Shown here piece by piece: positions 1 to 12,300 of a stretch of DNA of 64,000 nt. The stretch is from Prinia subflava. Taxonomy: Eukaryota > Chordata > Aves > Passeriformes > Cisticolidae. The stretch is taken from positions 14,785,001 through 14,849,000 of the forward strand of contig NC_086259.1 in the NCBI RefSeq assembly GCF_021018805.1, read 5' to 3'. Below the pieces are notes generated by a model. It made no database searches. It was given only the letters and a program-made list of their open reading frames with translations, and was not told the origin of the DNA. The position numbers and the translations under genes are program-made. Numbering within the stretch: the stretch's first letter is position 1; each line of letters starts with the position of its first letter.

Positions 1-633
1 AAGGCAGAACAGTCTCCTGCTGCAGACCACAGAACTAAGCCCAGCTATGTGGCATGACTAAGCTATTGTGAATGCGTAAAATTCACATGTCCAAAAACTG
101 TTTTCAGTGTAAAATTTTGATAACATTGCTGAAAAACTGAGCAATGCCTCAGTTGGAAGCTTGCTTTATCAGCTGTCTGGCAACTGCCTCAGTGAGCAGG
201 GCACAGCAGACAATGTCTAGAAACAGGCTGAAGAAAGCTCCATGTCTTGATAATTGAAGCAGCAACAGAGGATGGCCTGATCTTTCAGTGGCCAGAGTTG
301 AGAGCCACCTTTGTGGCCTTCCCTGCCAGCCATGGAAAGCTGGCTGCTCTTTGCCAGACAAAGTTCAGGGCTGTACTGACAGAGCAGGAAAAGCCCTTCT
401 AATTCTCTTTCCTCCCCTGAGTGGATACAGTGACAGCTGCTCGAGAGACTGTCATCTGAGACCAGTACAACATGTAGGTCACTAGGTTAGCAAACCTTGG
501 AAGCACTCATAGAAAGCACGATTCCTGAACTACCTGGGGCTTCAGAGCTGAAGAACACAGAGCCTGAAACACAGCTCTGGGCAGGTCACAGGAACCCCCT
601 TATCTCAGAATAAGAGGGCCAACCCCCTTCTTT

Positions 634-782
634 CACAGAATCACTAGGCTGAAAGAGATTTTCAAGATCATTTAGTCCAATCCATGCCCTAATACCTCAA
701 ATAACCATGGCACTGAGTGCCACATCCACCTTTTTTTAAACACATCCAGGGATGGTGACTCCACCACCTCCCCGGGCAGACC
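634..782 (-). repeat. old CR1 LINE 3' fragment
   Basis: The plus strand carries the reverse complement of a CR1 3' end: a CACAGAATCA start, then a degraded block resembling 'ttcaagatcatttagtccaa', then 'catccagggatggtgactcc' and 'ccaccacctccccgggcag'. Divergence from the usual avian consensus is high, suggesting an old insertion. The right edge is uncertain. Confidence 0.7.
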
Positions 783-1739
783 ACTCTTGTACTTTTATCA
801 CAGAACTTACTTAAAACAACAAAAAACCCACTCACACAAGAACTCAGCTTCATTTCTCCCCATCTGTCTCTTCAGGACCTTTCCTTTGTGCCCTGCTACA
901 AGTCTGCCAGTAAAGCACACGAGAGCCGGGTGTGGATTCACCAGCCAGGTGGAACGAGTGCTCCTGCCAGCTCTCACAGGTGTCCTGCTCCAACCACTGG
1001 GCTGTGGTATTTTCTTACAGTGTTTCAGGGCCCCTGCCAGCACAAAGAAACCCAGAGGAAGTTGCTCAATGTGCCGTGGCCAAGGAGGGGAAGGGCCTGA
1101 CTGCCCGAGAGGTGGCTCGGACAAGTGCAGGTGGGTTAGGAAGTGGGAGGATGATGAGCAAGGATGTGTCTCACAAGGCAGTCTGAACGTGGCTTAAACA
1201 AGACTGTGCACCCACTTTAGTCAAAAAAGGTAGAAAGCTCAAAAACTAGTTAAGAGGCTTTCAAAATCCTGTAACAGTACCAGGAACATGAAGTCTCAGC
1301 CACCTGGGGCTTCTGCTAAATAACTTTCTGAGGAATTTCAGGAGAATTAAGGTTAAATTGTTTTGATAATTACATTTAAACACCACTTCACTAAATGTTA
1401 CAAAGGGGTAATGCTCTAAAGAGAGAATAACTCACCTATTGTTAATTTTTTAAAAAATCTTTTATTTCAGGACTGATATATTAACCAGAGTTTGAGTGCA
1501 AACACACACACCATTCTTTGACTCACCATTAGCTGAACGTTTTTAAAAGCAGGGAGAACAATTCTAAGCCTGCTCATGCCAGACAGCTTTGCCTTTAGGG
1601 GGAAAAAAAAAAAGAGCATCAGCAGCTTGCTAGATTTTCTTTTTTCAGTATGACTTTCTAGCATGTCCCACTGCCTGCAGGAGGGTATAAGATACACATG
1701 AATGGTGCAGCCTCTTGGCTCATAGTTCACCAGCTGCCC

Positions 1740-1867
1740 TCTAACCTATGATTCAAGCTGTAATTCTACCAGTTTGGACTCATGCACCAAAGCCAGCAAT
1801 CCAAAAAACCCATGCCAGTACTTCAGATGAAAATGTCCTCGACACTTGTCCTTCTCACACCTAAAAA
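1740..1867 (-). other. candidate non-coding or leader exon of RSPRY1
   Basis: On the minus strand a T-run followed by AG (a good acceptor) precedes about 120 bases that stay open for 37 codons and include ATGGGTTTTTTGGATTGCTG. Possible donors follow at several weak GT positions. It lies where an early RSPRY1 exon would be expected, but the translation does not clearly match the known RSPRY1 N-terminus. It may be chance. Confidence 0.2.
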
Positions 1868-4800
1868 AAGACCAAGATATTCAGATACTTAGAGCAAAAG
1901 GGAAGCATTTACTATGAAAAAAAAGAAAAAGCCTTAGAAAGGGAGAAAAATAATTACAGTTGTGTTTCATATGCTCAGAAACCACTGTTTCCCTGAGGGG
2001 AGAGATTTATTAGGAAAAAGATGGATTTCTTGTTGCTGATTATGATAAGTGACTGAATTCCATCTAATAAACGTGCATTAAAAACCAAGGAGCAGCACCT
2101 CATGCCAGACTTTGGACTGCCAGGCATCCCTGCTGCACAGGCAAAGCCCACCAAGCACACAGAGTTCCCACAGCAGAGTTGTGCTTCCAGAGCAGATCTT
2201 TGGATGGCAGATCAAGGGCAGGTAATTACAGGCACTTCTGGAGAGAGATCGTGATGCATTGGTCAGTCATGCAACCTTGTGAGTCATGTGTGAACATTTG
2301 ACTTTTATTAGACCTCAGCAACATAATGAAGAATAGAAAAGGAAATAAAGATCATGCTGGCACAGCCACTGCCCTGCAATGTGAACTTTGCAGTTATCAC
2401 ACACAGACCAGGAAAATAAAATATATTGTCAGGACACAAGGAAATACAAAGCACACGAGATACTTGAAAAGTGAGGAACCTCAGTGTAAGACCACTGCCT
2501 GCACTGCTTTAAAGCAATGAATAAATTCAAAGTCTGCTAAGCAATCATAAGTTCAAAAGAGGGAAAAAACTCCAAAAAAACCCAGTTTGAAATTCTGAAC
2601 ACAACATACTGATAAAGGAGCAGAACATGACAAATATTATGACATTAGCTGGCCCTCAATTTACCACAAGGTGACAGCATTTTAAGTTGCTGCCTCTGTG
2701 TTGAGAGGGAAACCACACAGTGCACATGATGAGCTTTGCTCCAATTTGTGAGGATATCACCATGTAGCTACAAGACCAACAGAGGATATTTCCAAACACA
2801 GCACATTGCCAGGTAGGGGAGATAACGATAGGAAAGGAAATTTGAATGAAGAAACCTCAAGAGTTACAGGCCAGTAAGTGTTCTATAATAAATCACTGCC
2901 TTTATCACTAACTTACTGCTTATACTAATAAATATCTTCCTGCTATTCCTTGATTTTAACAAACAAGCAAAAAGCTTGAGGAGAATTGATTCTGATTCCA
3001 CCTGATGGGCAGAATATGAGGCATGTCTTACATCTTACAGGAGGGAACCAAAGCATTTTAATGATCTATTTCAGTCCTATCCATTAGACTCACAGCAAAT
3101 GAAATGCACTTCAAGCCAAGACCTCCTATGTGAAAACACTGATAATGTACCAAGGGAGAGCACTGCAGGGTTGTTTAGAAAACTATCATGTCCCTTTAAA
3201 AGGGGAAAAAAAAAGAACATTAAGAAAAACACAGAATAATGTATCAGTGAGAGAACATGAGAGCCACTGAGTGATCACCAAATTATGAGGCCACAGAGTA
3301 GGATGCCACAGGAGCTACCACGAAGCATTGCAGTGAAACTCCATGTATAGGAAGGAGGCTGAAGGTAAATAAAAAGGAAAGTTAAAGACCTCAGGGAGAC
3401 CAATAAGCCCACCTTCCTGCAAACACACCTGGTATCACAGCTGATGATAAGGGAGTTGTGTGGACAAGCTGGATTAGGTCTATCAGCTATCCAAGAGTGG
3501 GTAAACAACCAAGGCTAAGCTAATAAACAATCAGCATCAGCTATGACAAGAGTTGTGCAGAATACAAAATACAGCACTAAAATACCCTGGAGGAGCTTCC
3601 TACTCAAGTGATGGACAGGGGAAGCTGAAAACTTTCAGTTAGCAGGAACCTCAAGAGAATGTCTGGATGAAAAGGGAAGAGACAAGAAGTGATCACGCAG
3701 CTACAATTGTGCTTCACTCATCTGAAAAAGAACACACCACGGGAAATTCACAATCTGTTCAAGCAGACCTATAAATAGGAACCAACAGCAGAGATTGGGG
3801 CACAAAGCAATAATAGCAATGTCCTAAAGGGAGGGACAGATGAGTGGGTGCCAGGAGGAGAAAGGGCCTCTTTTGCTGAGTGGACTTCGGCAGAGAACAA
3901 AGACAAAGGCAAAAGCGCTTACAGAAGAATGGGCCAGATTTAGATCAAAGAACAGATCAATTCTGGGCATTTGGATAAATGCAAAACAAAAACACATTTA
4001 ACAGCATCACAGACTCTTAAAATAATATGACAAGTTTTGAGAATGCACAGTCCTCCAGAAATCCATAGTCAAATACAAGAATTCAAGAGGAGACGAGATG
4101 CAAGGGAATATTTCAGATGGCTCACAGGTGATGAGAACCTTCACTGTTTAAAAATCTGTATAGTTTATCAAGAAAACAGAAAAAAATTTAATACCAAGAA
4201 GAAAACAAGGGAAAGTCACAGTACACAAGTGGATGCAGATTTCCACATGATAATCTCATAGCAGTGATGGATGTACAGAAAATTAGTAGAAGAGCAGAAC
4301 TGAGCTGAGGACCAGCATGAGAAAAGAAAACAACATCAAAACAAATACATGCATTCAATGCAAGACAAAGGACAGAAAAACTAAAATCCTGAGGCAAAGC
4401 TATTGCTGAGTAGAAAAAAAACCCCTCTTATATTGAAGAAAACAAACACTGACACAGACATAAAATGAAAAAAAAAAAACAACCACAAAACACACCAGCA
4501 TTCAGAAAACAGAGCAGACTGAATAAATTTAGGAGAGGAAAGGCAGCTCTTATGTCTGTGTTTCTCCATGGACCAAAGTTTCACTGTGTGAGAAAACATG
4601 ATAACACTGGCTGAGCACCAGAATGAACTCTGGGCTCAGGGATGAGAGTTTGCAATAACGAAACAGAAAATGAAAAGTGAGGTGACTACAGTGATTCTTG
4701 AGACCTACACTAAGATTGGACCTAGAAGGGACAGTGCACCTACTGCTACACAGCAGAACGCATAAAAATGGGTAGTTCTTAAAAACAGGGAGCTAATGAA

Positions 4801-5876
4801 GGCCTGCGAGACTGAAACAGCAATCAGCAGGGCAGAATCAAAGGGCTTAAAAGAGAAACTCATAGACGATACGGGCATAACACAAGCAGTGAACAAATCC
4901 TGCTCTCTAAGCACTGAAGGGGGAGAGCAGAGCCGAGCCGGGGTGTTACCGCACCGTAGGACAGGTGCCTGATCTATCGCCCAAAAATGCCAAACAGATG
5001 CAGGTACACGAGGGCATTGGTGGCCCGCTCCGCACCTCACATCTCCTCTGTAAAGGCAGAAAACTCTCCGTGGAGAGGCATTTTCACACTGAGAGCAGTA
5101 ACAGTTTTCCGGATTCTGCCTCCTCACGTTCATTTAACCCTACTCCGCTATAACAACACCGCCGTGTTTCCGAGCTGCCGGGCGCTGCCACAGCAGCACG
5201 TCGAGTCTGTGGTTCCGCGATTCGATGTCATTTTGCCCCTCGCACACCAGACCCGCCGTGGCCGAGCCGTTGTTTTGCAAGTCATACGAGCACCGGGAGC
5301 TCTCCCCGCAGCCGGGAGGCGCCGTTAGGAAGTTCCAACCCCTCCCGGCCCCGAGCAGCGCCGGACCCGGCGCGCCCCAGCTCGCCAAACCCTCCGTTCA
5401 TTCACCTTTTGCCGCTTTCTTCAGCGAGCTCCCAGCTCCACACGCCAACCCAGCTCTGGGGCCTCCGGGAGAGCTCAGCGAGCCCGGGGGCTGCACCTTG
5501 GCCACCAGCCTCTTCCCCTGCTTGCCCTCTGCAGGAGAGGCGGTACCGGTGGCCCCGGGGGCAGCCGAGGGGTGCCTGCGATCCCTGGGGGGCACCTGCA
5601 TCAGCCACCGGAGCCGACGGGACCCCGGGCCGCTGCCTGGGGCCGGGGGGCTGCGCTGGCCCGGCCCCCGCCCCAACCGGGACCTCCGCCGGCGGCCCCT
5701 GGGGGAGCCCAGGGCGGGGTGGGCTGAGCACGGCGCCCTCACTCATTAACGCACGGCCAGCAACGGGGCCAGCAGCGCCCAGCCCGGCGCTGTCCCTTCC
5801 TCTCAGCCCAACGCGCGCCCCGCTCCACCCTAGCCCCGCGGCACCCACCGGCGGGGCCGCGTACGCTTTGCCTCAC

Positions 5877-5998
5877 CTCCGCTCCGCGCAGCCCGGCCGG
5901 GAGCGCAGCGGGGCCGCCGCGGACCCCGCGCCCTCCGCCCCTGCCCGGCCCCGGCCCGGCGCTGCCGCCGCTCCTTTGTGCCGAAAGATGGAGGCGAC
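5877..5998 (-). other. RSPRY1: putative RSPRY1 exon 1 (5' UTR)
   Basis: On the minus strand the GC-rich sequence ends in GGAG followed by GTGAGG, a strong donor, with the last exon base at 5877. The upstream limit is a guess set at the YY1-like motif, a common start-site element of TATA-less promoters. No coding content is claimed. The gene name rests on conserved synteny and divergent orientation to PSME3IP1. Confidence 0.35.
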
Positions 5999-6134
5999 TC
6001 ACGGCGCGGCCCCGCCCCGCCCCGGCCCCGCCCCGCCCGCGGCCGCGCCCCCCGCCGTCTCCCGGGCGACCCGCCCCGCCCTTGGCCCTGCCCCCGGCGG
6101 CGGGGCTTCGCCCAATCGCGGCGCGGTGCTGCCG

Positions 6135-6142
6135 TGACGTCA
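6135..6142. promoter_or_regulatory. palindromic cAMP-response element TGACGTCA
   Basis: A full 8-bp CRE palindrome lies in the middle of the CpG island, between the two presumed first exons and near a CCAAT box. CREB/ATF-family factors bind this site. Occupancy here is inferred, not shown. Confidence 0.6.
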
Positions 6143-6249
6143 TCCCTCCGTCCAACCCCCGTCGGCTCCGCGCTCCGCTGTGCCCGCCGTAAGAGCGGCG
6201 GGGATTGGCTGCCGCGGGGGCGGGGCCGCCGAAGGAACGGCTGGCTCGG

Positions 6250-6350
6250 TTGGCTGCGGCGGGCGGAAGGGGCGGGGCAGCCGGCGGAGGGGAGCGGGGT
6301 CAATGGCGACGCTGCGGGCCCGGCGGTGCCGCTCGCTGTGAGGGGCCGCG
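6250..6350 (+). other. PSME3IP1: putative PSME3IP1 exon 1 (5' UTR)
   Basis: The plus strand carries a GGCCGCG/GTACGT donor with GT at 6351-6352 inside the CpG island, about 200 bases downstream of the CRE and CCAAT elements. The next acceptor in the gene precedes the exon holding the start codon at 9230. The exon's 5' end cannot be fixed from sequence. It would include a 12-codon upstream reading frame starting at 6303 and stopping at 6339-6341. Another possible donor lies near 6449. Confidence 0.4.
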
Positions 6351-6351
6351 G

Positions 6352-9229
6352 TACGTGCCGGGGGCGGGCCCGGGGCGGTGGGGCCGGAGGAAGCGCCCGG
6401 GGGCGGGAATGGCGGCCGTGGCCGGGCCGCCGGGCCCTTCGGGGCAGGGGTGAAGAGGCCCGGGCCTGGGCCCCGCGAGCGCGGCGGGCCGGGGGCGGCT
6501 CGCGGGACGAGGGGCTGGAGGGAGGGCGGGGAGTGGGGATCGCAGTGAGGACTCGGAGCAACGCGAGCCCCGCACGCCCGCGAGGGTTCCCCGCACGGAG
6601 CTCCGGGGCCGCCGCAGGAAGCGGGGCCCGGGGGCGGGTTCAGGCTGGTGGGGAGCGATTCATCCCCTCCGTGTCCGGGGCGGCCCCGGGCTCGGCACGC
6701 AGCGCCTCGTTTGATGTGATGCGGGGAGCGCTGCCGGCTTGGTTCAGTGTGGGCTGGTGAAATGTGTAGGTGAGTTGTCTTTGTTATTTAATGACGGCTG
6801 AATGTACTGGAAGCTGCAGTCGGGGACCCAAGACACCGTCGCTGCTCTGCATCTGTTCCAGCCTAAGTGGTGGCAAGGGTTACGAAGTTTGCGAGGTTGT
6901 TCGATCCTGAGGGTGTCACCATCTGGTATTATAAAACCCTGCGGTTTACAGCTGTGACAAACTTTTGTCATTTGCAGTGACAGCACAGCCCTAGAATACA
7001 GTCACCAGACGAAAACATAAATAAGTAGGGAAAAGTTGCTAAGTGCATGTTTTTTGTCAGGTCTGATTTGTATGTGTTTGCTTCAGGTGGGAGAAGGTGA
7101 AGAATAGAGCAAGATTAGCAAACTTTTTAAGTGCAAGTGAACTTTAATCTGATGATGCTTGATGGGGTTTTTTCCCCCCAAATTTCTTTTCCCCAAGATG
7201 GGGTTGTCAATGTCAGGCACCAGTTTTGAGAATGGTTGGATGGTTGAAAACCATCTCAGGTTGTTCCATCTCAGGCCATAATTAAACCTTAATTGACTTC
7301 ATGTGTCTTAAAGTATATTATGAGTGAACTGAGTGATCCAGGTGGTTTGCTGCTGAAGGCTTTAGTCCCCAGAGGATGCTGTGTTCTTGCAGAATCCCTC
7401 CCTCTCAGTTTACTTTTATTACTTTCTGTCACCATTGTATTGGAACCTTTTGTTTCCTCTCTAAATACAGAGCTTGAGATGACACAAGTGGAGAAACAAG
7501 TGATGTTATTTATGCAGCACTTGGATAGGAAAGCTGGCCTTGTGATCAGGACCTGTATTCAGCAGTGAGATTCAATTTTGATTTTCTCTGTAGGTTTCCA
7601 GCTTGAACCACCTTCAGAAATTAAACTCCAAGATCAAGTGTTCCATGCTTTCTGGAAAGTGGACTTGTCTTAGGGTGGATTTTTTGGTTAGATATTAAAA
7701 AAGAAAGTAAGTTTACAAAAGGGAAAATCACTAGCCCTGGATCTGTCCTTCCTGTCCTCAGCTCTTAAGAGAACTATTTTGTCTTAAATTCTTTTGATAA
7801 TACTAACCTTAAGAATGCATCTTGCTGTAATAAATGTTTGTCCAGCTCTAACTGGGATTTCTCCTGAGGCCTCAATTTTTTCATTTTTGTTACAAGCAAT
7901 ACCCCACAAAAGTATCAGTTTTTGTAAGGATTTCAAGACTCCCTGCAGGACTGATTCTTTGTGGTGTGAAGGAAGGATGATAAACAGGTTTCTTCCCTTA
8001 TCTGGGTTACTGCATCCCTTCCTCCTTGGAGGAGTAACTGTTCTGGGATCCCTTCCGTGCTGAAATGCAGACAGGGTGAGATCCCAAATGAATAAGACTT
8101 GGCAGAACTGTGGGCAGTCCTTAACTTGCTGCAGTTATACCAGGGAGATAAGTAGAAAAAAAGTGATGTTTGCATGTCTTTAAATGAACAGCTCTGTGTG
8201 TACAGTTTGGATGTACAGGCTTAAAACAAAAACAGGCATCAGGGCTTCATTGTGTAGCTTGGAGCTGGCAGAATAATTCTGAAAGGTGACAGACACCTAG
8301 GACTTACAGGAGCAGTTCGTTTCATCCTGGGCTTACAGGTGTCATGACCACGAGCTTCCGTGTTAGGTTGACTACCTGGAGCATCCGCACCCTGCACCTG
8401 ATACTGAAATCTTGAAGCAGAGGGTGGCTGCACTGTGTGGGAAGGGGCTTTGCTCTCTCCAGGGGAAGTGCTGCTCATTTTTTAATCTCAGCTCTGTTTT
8501 AGCCATGGGGAATTCCCTCTCACTCATCTGTTGAAGCCAGGTCCCCCTGGTTTATATACTGGGCACAGTGTTCTGTGGAATATCCCTTGAGACACTGAGG
8601 AGTCCTTGACTTAGGCTAAAACTGCAAGAGTGTTATTGATGTTATTGTCACACCAAACCCAAACCACTGAGCTGTACCAGCTACTAAGAAGTTTAGCTCT
8701 GGCCCAGCCAAAACCATTGCTAATTTCTGAAATCTCACTGTTAATCACTTCTAAATACACGCATTCATCAACTGAAAACAGGCAAGCTTTCTCAAATTTT
8801 CAGAGGTTGGGCAAAAAGAACTTGGGATTTGATGTTTTGCCATCACTTTATCTCTCTTCAGAAGAGATGTGGAGGAGCAGAAATAAAAGAATGAAAGAGT
8901 AGGTGAGGGTGTTTAATTTTACTTTTTAAAAATATTTATTTAAGCAAAGCAAATCCATTAAAACATGACTTTCAGAAAAACAGCCTGAGGCAGACAACTA
9001 GCAGGAAAGACATAATTATAAAAAAAGAGTAAAGCAGGAGTAATAGATGATGCTTATTAGTCTTAGCAGTTATGCAGTGAGTTTGTGTCTCAGTGCTTAC
9101 TATCCAGTGTTCTTTAGAGAACTGAAGTTATTGTAAGGACAGCAGGTCTGTTTCTCAGGATATTTAATACTGTTTCACTCACTGAAAAGCATAATCAGAC
9201 TCCTGCTGTTTTGCATTTTGTGTTTTTAG
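6352..9229 (+). other. PSME3IP1: PSME3IP1 intron 1
   Basis: Between the presumed leader exon and the start-codon exon I see no recognisable coding segment or interspersed repeat. The sequence falls quickly from GC-rich to AT-rich after about 6.75 kb. Short open frames, such as those near 7.3, 7.8 and 8.6 kb, resemble no known protein. Confidence 0.5.
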
Positions 9230-9375
9230 GAGACACTATTCCACAATGGATGGGGGAGATGGTACTGCTGACCTTGTGATTAACAAGAGGTTCGTGTCTG
9301 AGGCAGAGCTAGAAGAGCGACGAAAGAGAAGGCAGGAGGAATGGGAAAAGGTCCGAAAACCTGAGGACCCAAAAG
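9230..9375 (+). CDS. PSME3IP1: PSME3IP1 exon 2 (start codon at 9246; coding 9246-9375)
   Basis: The acceptor TGTTTTTAG ends at 9229 and the donor is GTAAGG at 9376. Bases 9230-9245 are 5' UTR. The exon encodes residues 1-43 plus the first base of codon 44, including the [20 protein letters not shown] helix. Confidence 0.95.
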
Positions 9376-12300
9376 GTAAGGGCTAAATTTTAGTAATTAC
9401 AGGAAAAAGAGCTGAGAATTTTTCACTTTTGTGAAAAGTAGAAATAAAAAGTAATGGCTTTTTATATCCTATAATTTAAAGGGTTTTTGCATGATGGAAC
9501 TGGGAGCTGTTGGTGGTTTAGTGTTTCTAACATATGGTCTCCCTTCCTGATTTGTTCCTTTCAGAATGCCCAGAGGAGGCGTATGACCCACGGTCCTTGT
9601 ATGAAAGGCTCCAGGAACAGAGAGAAAAGAAGCAGCAGGAGTTTGAGGAGCAATTTAAATTCAGTAAGCACCAGCAGCAAACTGCATGTGTTGTATGCAA
9701 CAGCTGTGCACAACTTCTGAGTCAAGGACATATCTGTGTGTCTTGTCTCCCTGTCTGGGAGGGAAACAAAGGCTTTAGGAGAGAATTATTGAAATCCTGG
9801 ATTTTTAAAGGAACATTTTCTGGACACTGAGGCAGCACTGCACACACGCAAAACTCAAAAAGTGTTTGCAGTTATCAAACTGTGTGCCTGTAAATTGTTG
9901 AATACTGAGCTTATATTGTATATTATATATATAAAAAAACAACCAAAAACCTAAACAAACTTGACAGCAATCCATGAAAAAGTGGAAATGTATTGTGGTT
10001 TTGTGACTCTTGAACTCATACTTTAACATATGCTTGAATCAATTAAAGAAATCCTGTTACAGCAGATACTACATTTCCAAGCTATAATTATTTGACTAAA
10101 AGTGATTAGAGAGTTGAGATTATGATTTGGAAGAAGTAAATGTACATGTTTTGATTCTTCAGAAGTAGATACTTGACTCTGCTAATGAAATGGGAACCTC
10201 ATTTCTATTGATGTTTGAATTTCTGCTTTTATAGAAAAGCCCTTTGAAAAGTAGCAAGTACAGATAGCAGCATTCATGCATTACAGTCTCCAGCTGGAGC
10301 TACAGGATTCTTTCCATCTAAAGAGTTTCTAGTAAACTTCAGGAAACTTCTGATCCCAGTCATTTCTGGTTACATGACTGAGCAATTCTTCCCCAAGGAG
10401 CCACCCAAAAATTAACTGCTGTCAGCCTGAATGGGAAGTGCTTCTGATAACTGTCTAAATGAATAGTTTTTCTTGCCCAGTTGTATTAGATCTGCAGCAC
10501 CTTTGCTTTGGTAATCCAAGTACTGGAATGGGAAGTAGCCCTGAGAAGTAAGCCCACTTCTGCTTTTAAGGTAATCACAGCAGAATATCAGATACTAGCT
10601 AACCTGGAGAACAAAAACTGCTGCAGAGTGTCTGGGAGGGAACCTCAATAAAACCTCAGCTCAAAGGACCTCAGTGGCTGCTCCTCTTGGTTTGCAGATG
10701 AGGCAGACAGAAAATGAAATTAATTCATGTCACTTGCTTTAAAAAATGTCCCAAGTTTCACACTCTCTGAAGGGGGTCTCAGCAGTAGTAGTGAGTGCTA
10801 CAACTTACTGTTTAAAGATTTATGAATGAGCTCTGCATGAGTTGGAAGGAGCAGGGATTGGCTTTTATAAAGTAACCTCAAATAATAATTGATTTCCAGA
10901 GCTTTTCTGCCAGACACAAGCTTGCCAATTATCAGTATAAATGGATTTCCTAGTTTGCCCTCAGAGTGACTAGGGCTTGCTTATGTGGGTGAAGATTAAA
11001 AATATGGTGACTTCATGTAAAAGCCTAAGAATCCTCCTATGGAATTAAACTTTAATGAGGACTAAAGGTGATGTTAGGGCTAAGATTTCTGATGATGACT
11101 ACAAACAGCAAGATTTGATCTTTCTAAAACATACTGTTTATTTTCTTTCAAATTAAATCATTTGCTCAAGAGGTGCTGAACATCTGCAGAACAGGAAATA
11201 AAAGACCTTCCAGGTGCACTAGCATGTACTTTCCTTAAAGTAAGGTAGCATGTTTAGAAAGGATTTGTTTATATTTGGAAATTAGGAGTTGTCTCGTTTC
11301 TACTTTTTTTAATTTTTTGAACAGGTGTTAAAACTAATTAGATAGGAATTGTTTGCTGTAAGAAAATGTACTCCCTCGTTTGAGGGAAGAAGTAGTGTGG
11401 GTTTTTTAGTTGTTGGTTGGTTTAAGAACATTCAGAGGAGACAGACTTAGGCTTGGTGCCTGAAACCAATAATTTTCTTCTTTCTTTATTCAGAAAATAT
11501 GGTAAGAGGCTTAGATGAAGATGAGACACATTTCCTTGATGAGGTTTCTCGGCAGCAAGAACTACTAGAAAAGCAACGAAGGGAAGAAGAGCTGAAAGAA
11601 CTAAATGAATACAGAATATCCTTTGCACTAAAATGCCTGGTGGTTACCTAGAGGAGGGTAAGAGTGGGCTGTAGTTTGTTCTGTCAGTTGACATTCTTTC
11701 TATAAAACTATCACAGAACCTGTATAATGATACACTTTCAAAATTTAATGGTTTCATTGTAGCTTTGATAGACCACTGCAATGTTTGATATTCTCCCCCT
11801 CAACTCCCATTTCTCTGATACTTTTCTTTCCTTCTCCCCTCTCCATTGTTTTGGGGTTTGGTTGTGGTTTGGGTTTTTTTGGTATTGAGGTCATAAAATA
11901 CCATCACTAGAAAGAGAACATAAAGAAGAAATAGTCTATTATTGCTAATCTTTTACTTTTGTCTTCTTTTGGAAAATTACATGCTCTTTTTTTTAACTGT
12001 ATATTGCCTGATTTTAACATACCTGTTTGAAATAATGTGTGGATTGCTCTCTCTGTTACTGTTCTTGGGGTATTAGATACTTTCTTCCTTGCTAATACCT
12101 GCAGGACAAGAAATTAAATAAATCTGTGCAGATGTGCTGACTTTCTTCTTGGAAGTCAGTGCCCATGGAGTCTCAGCTCCTTTGGGTAATACACACTTGT
12201 AGGCAGGATTAAGAGCAGTTTGGCTTTGCTGTTAAATTGCCTAATTGTCTTGTAGATAAGCTAGAAAATCATATAGGATGCTTGTCCTCTCTAATTAATG

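Larger units (their letters stand above)
1..5876 (-). other. probable first intron of RSPRY1 (no coding exon found)
   Basis: No stretch here reads as a recognisable protein on either strand. In human 16q13 RSPRY1 diverges from PSME3IP1, so this AT-rich DNA left of the CpG island is probably its large first intron. I looked for the conserved start of RSPRY1 (the MGNSCICRDD segment) on the minus strand and did not find it, so the coding exons should lie left of the window. The stretch holds one old CR1 fragment and a possible non-coding exon at 1740-1867. The assignment is by synteny only. Confidence 0.45.
5300..6700. promoter_or_regulatory. CpG island, probable bidirectional promoter RSPRY1 / PSME3IP1
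   Basis: The sequence changes abruptly from AT-rich flanks to very GC- and CpG-rich DNA over about 1.4 kb. It contains clustered GC boxes at about 6005-6045, a CCAAT box at 6112-6116 with an inverted ATTGG at 6204-6208, a YY1-like AAGATGGAGGC at about 5987-5997 and a perfect TGACGTCA at 6135-6142. There is no TATA box at a convincing place. Good splice donors leave the island in both directions: minus strand at 5876/5875 and plus strand at 6351. This fits the head-to-head RSPRY1/PSME3IP1 arrangement known in human. The long reading frames in this island come from high GC, not from genes. Confidence 0.8.

Noticed and set aside
1..600. Coding exon of RSPRY1 at the left edge
   Set aside because: Neither strand shows the conserved RSPRY1 segments; the open frames there are unlike any part of that protein.
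5225..6760. Several open frames of 140-260 codons on both strands
   Set aside because: They overlap each other in a CpG island, are built of Pro/Ala/Gly/Arg from high GC, and match no protein family. High GC removes stop codons.
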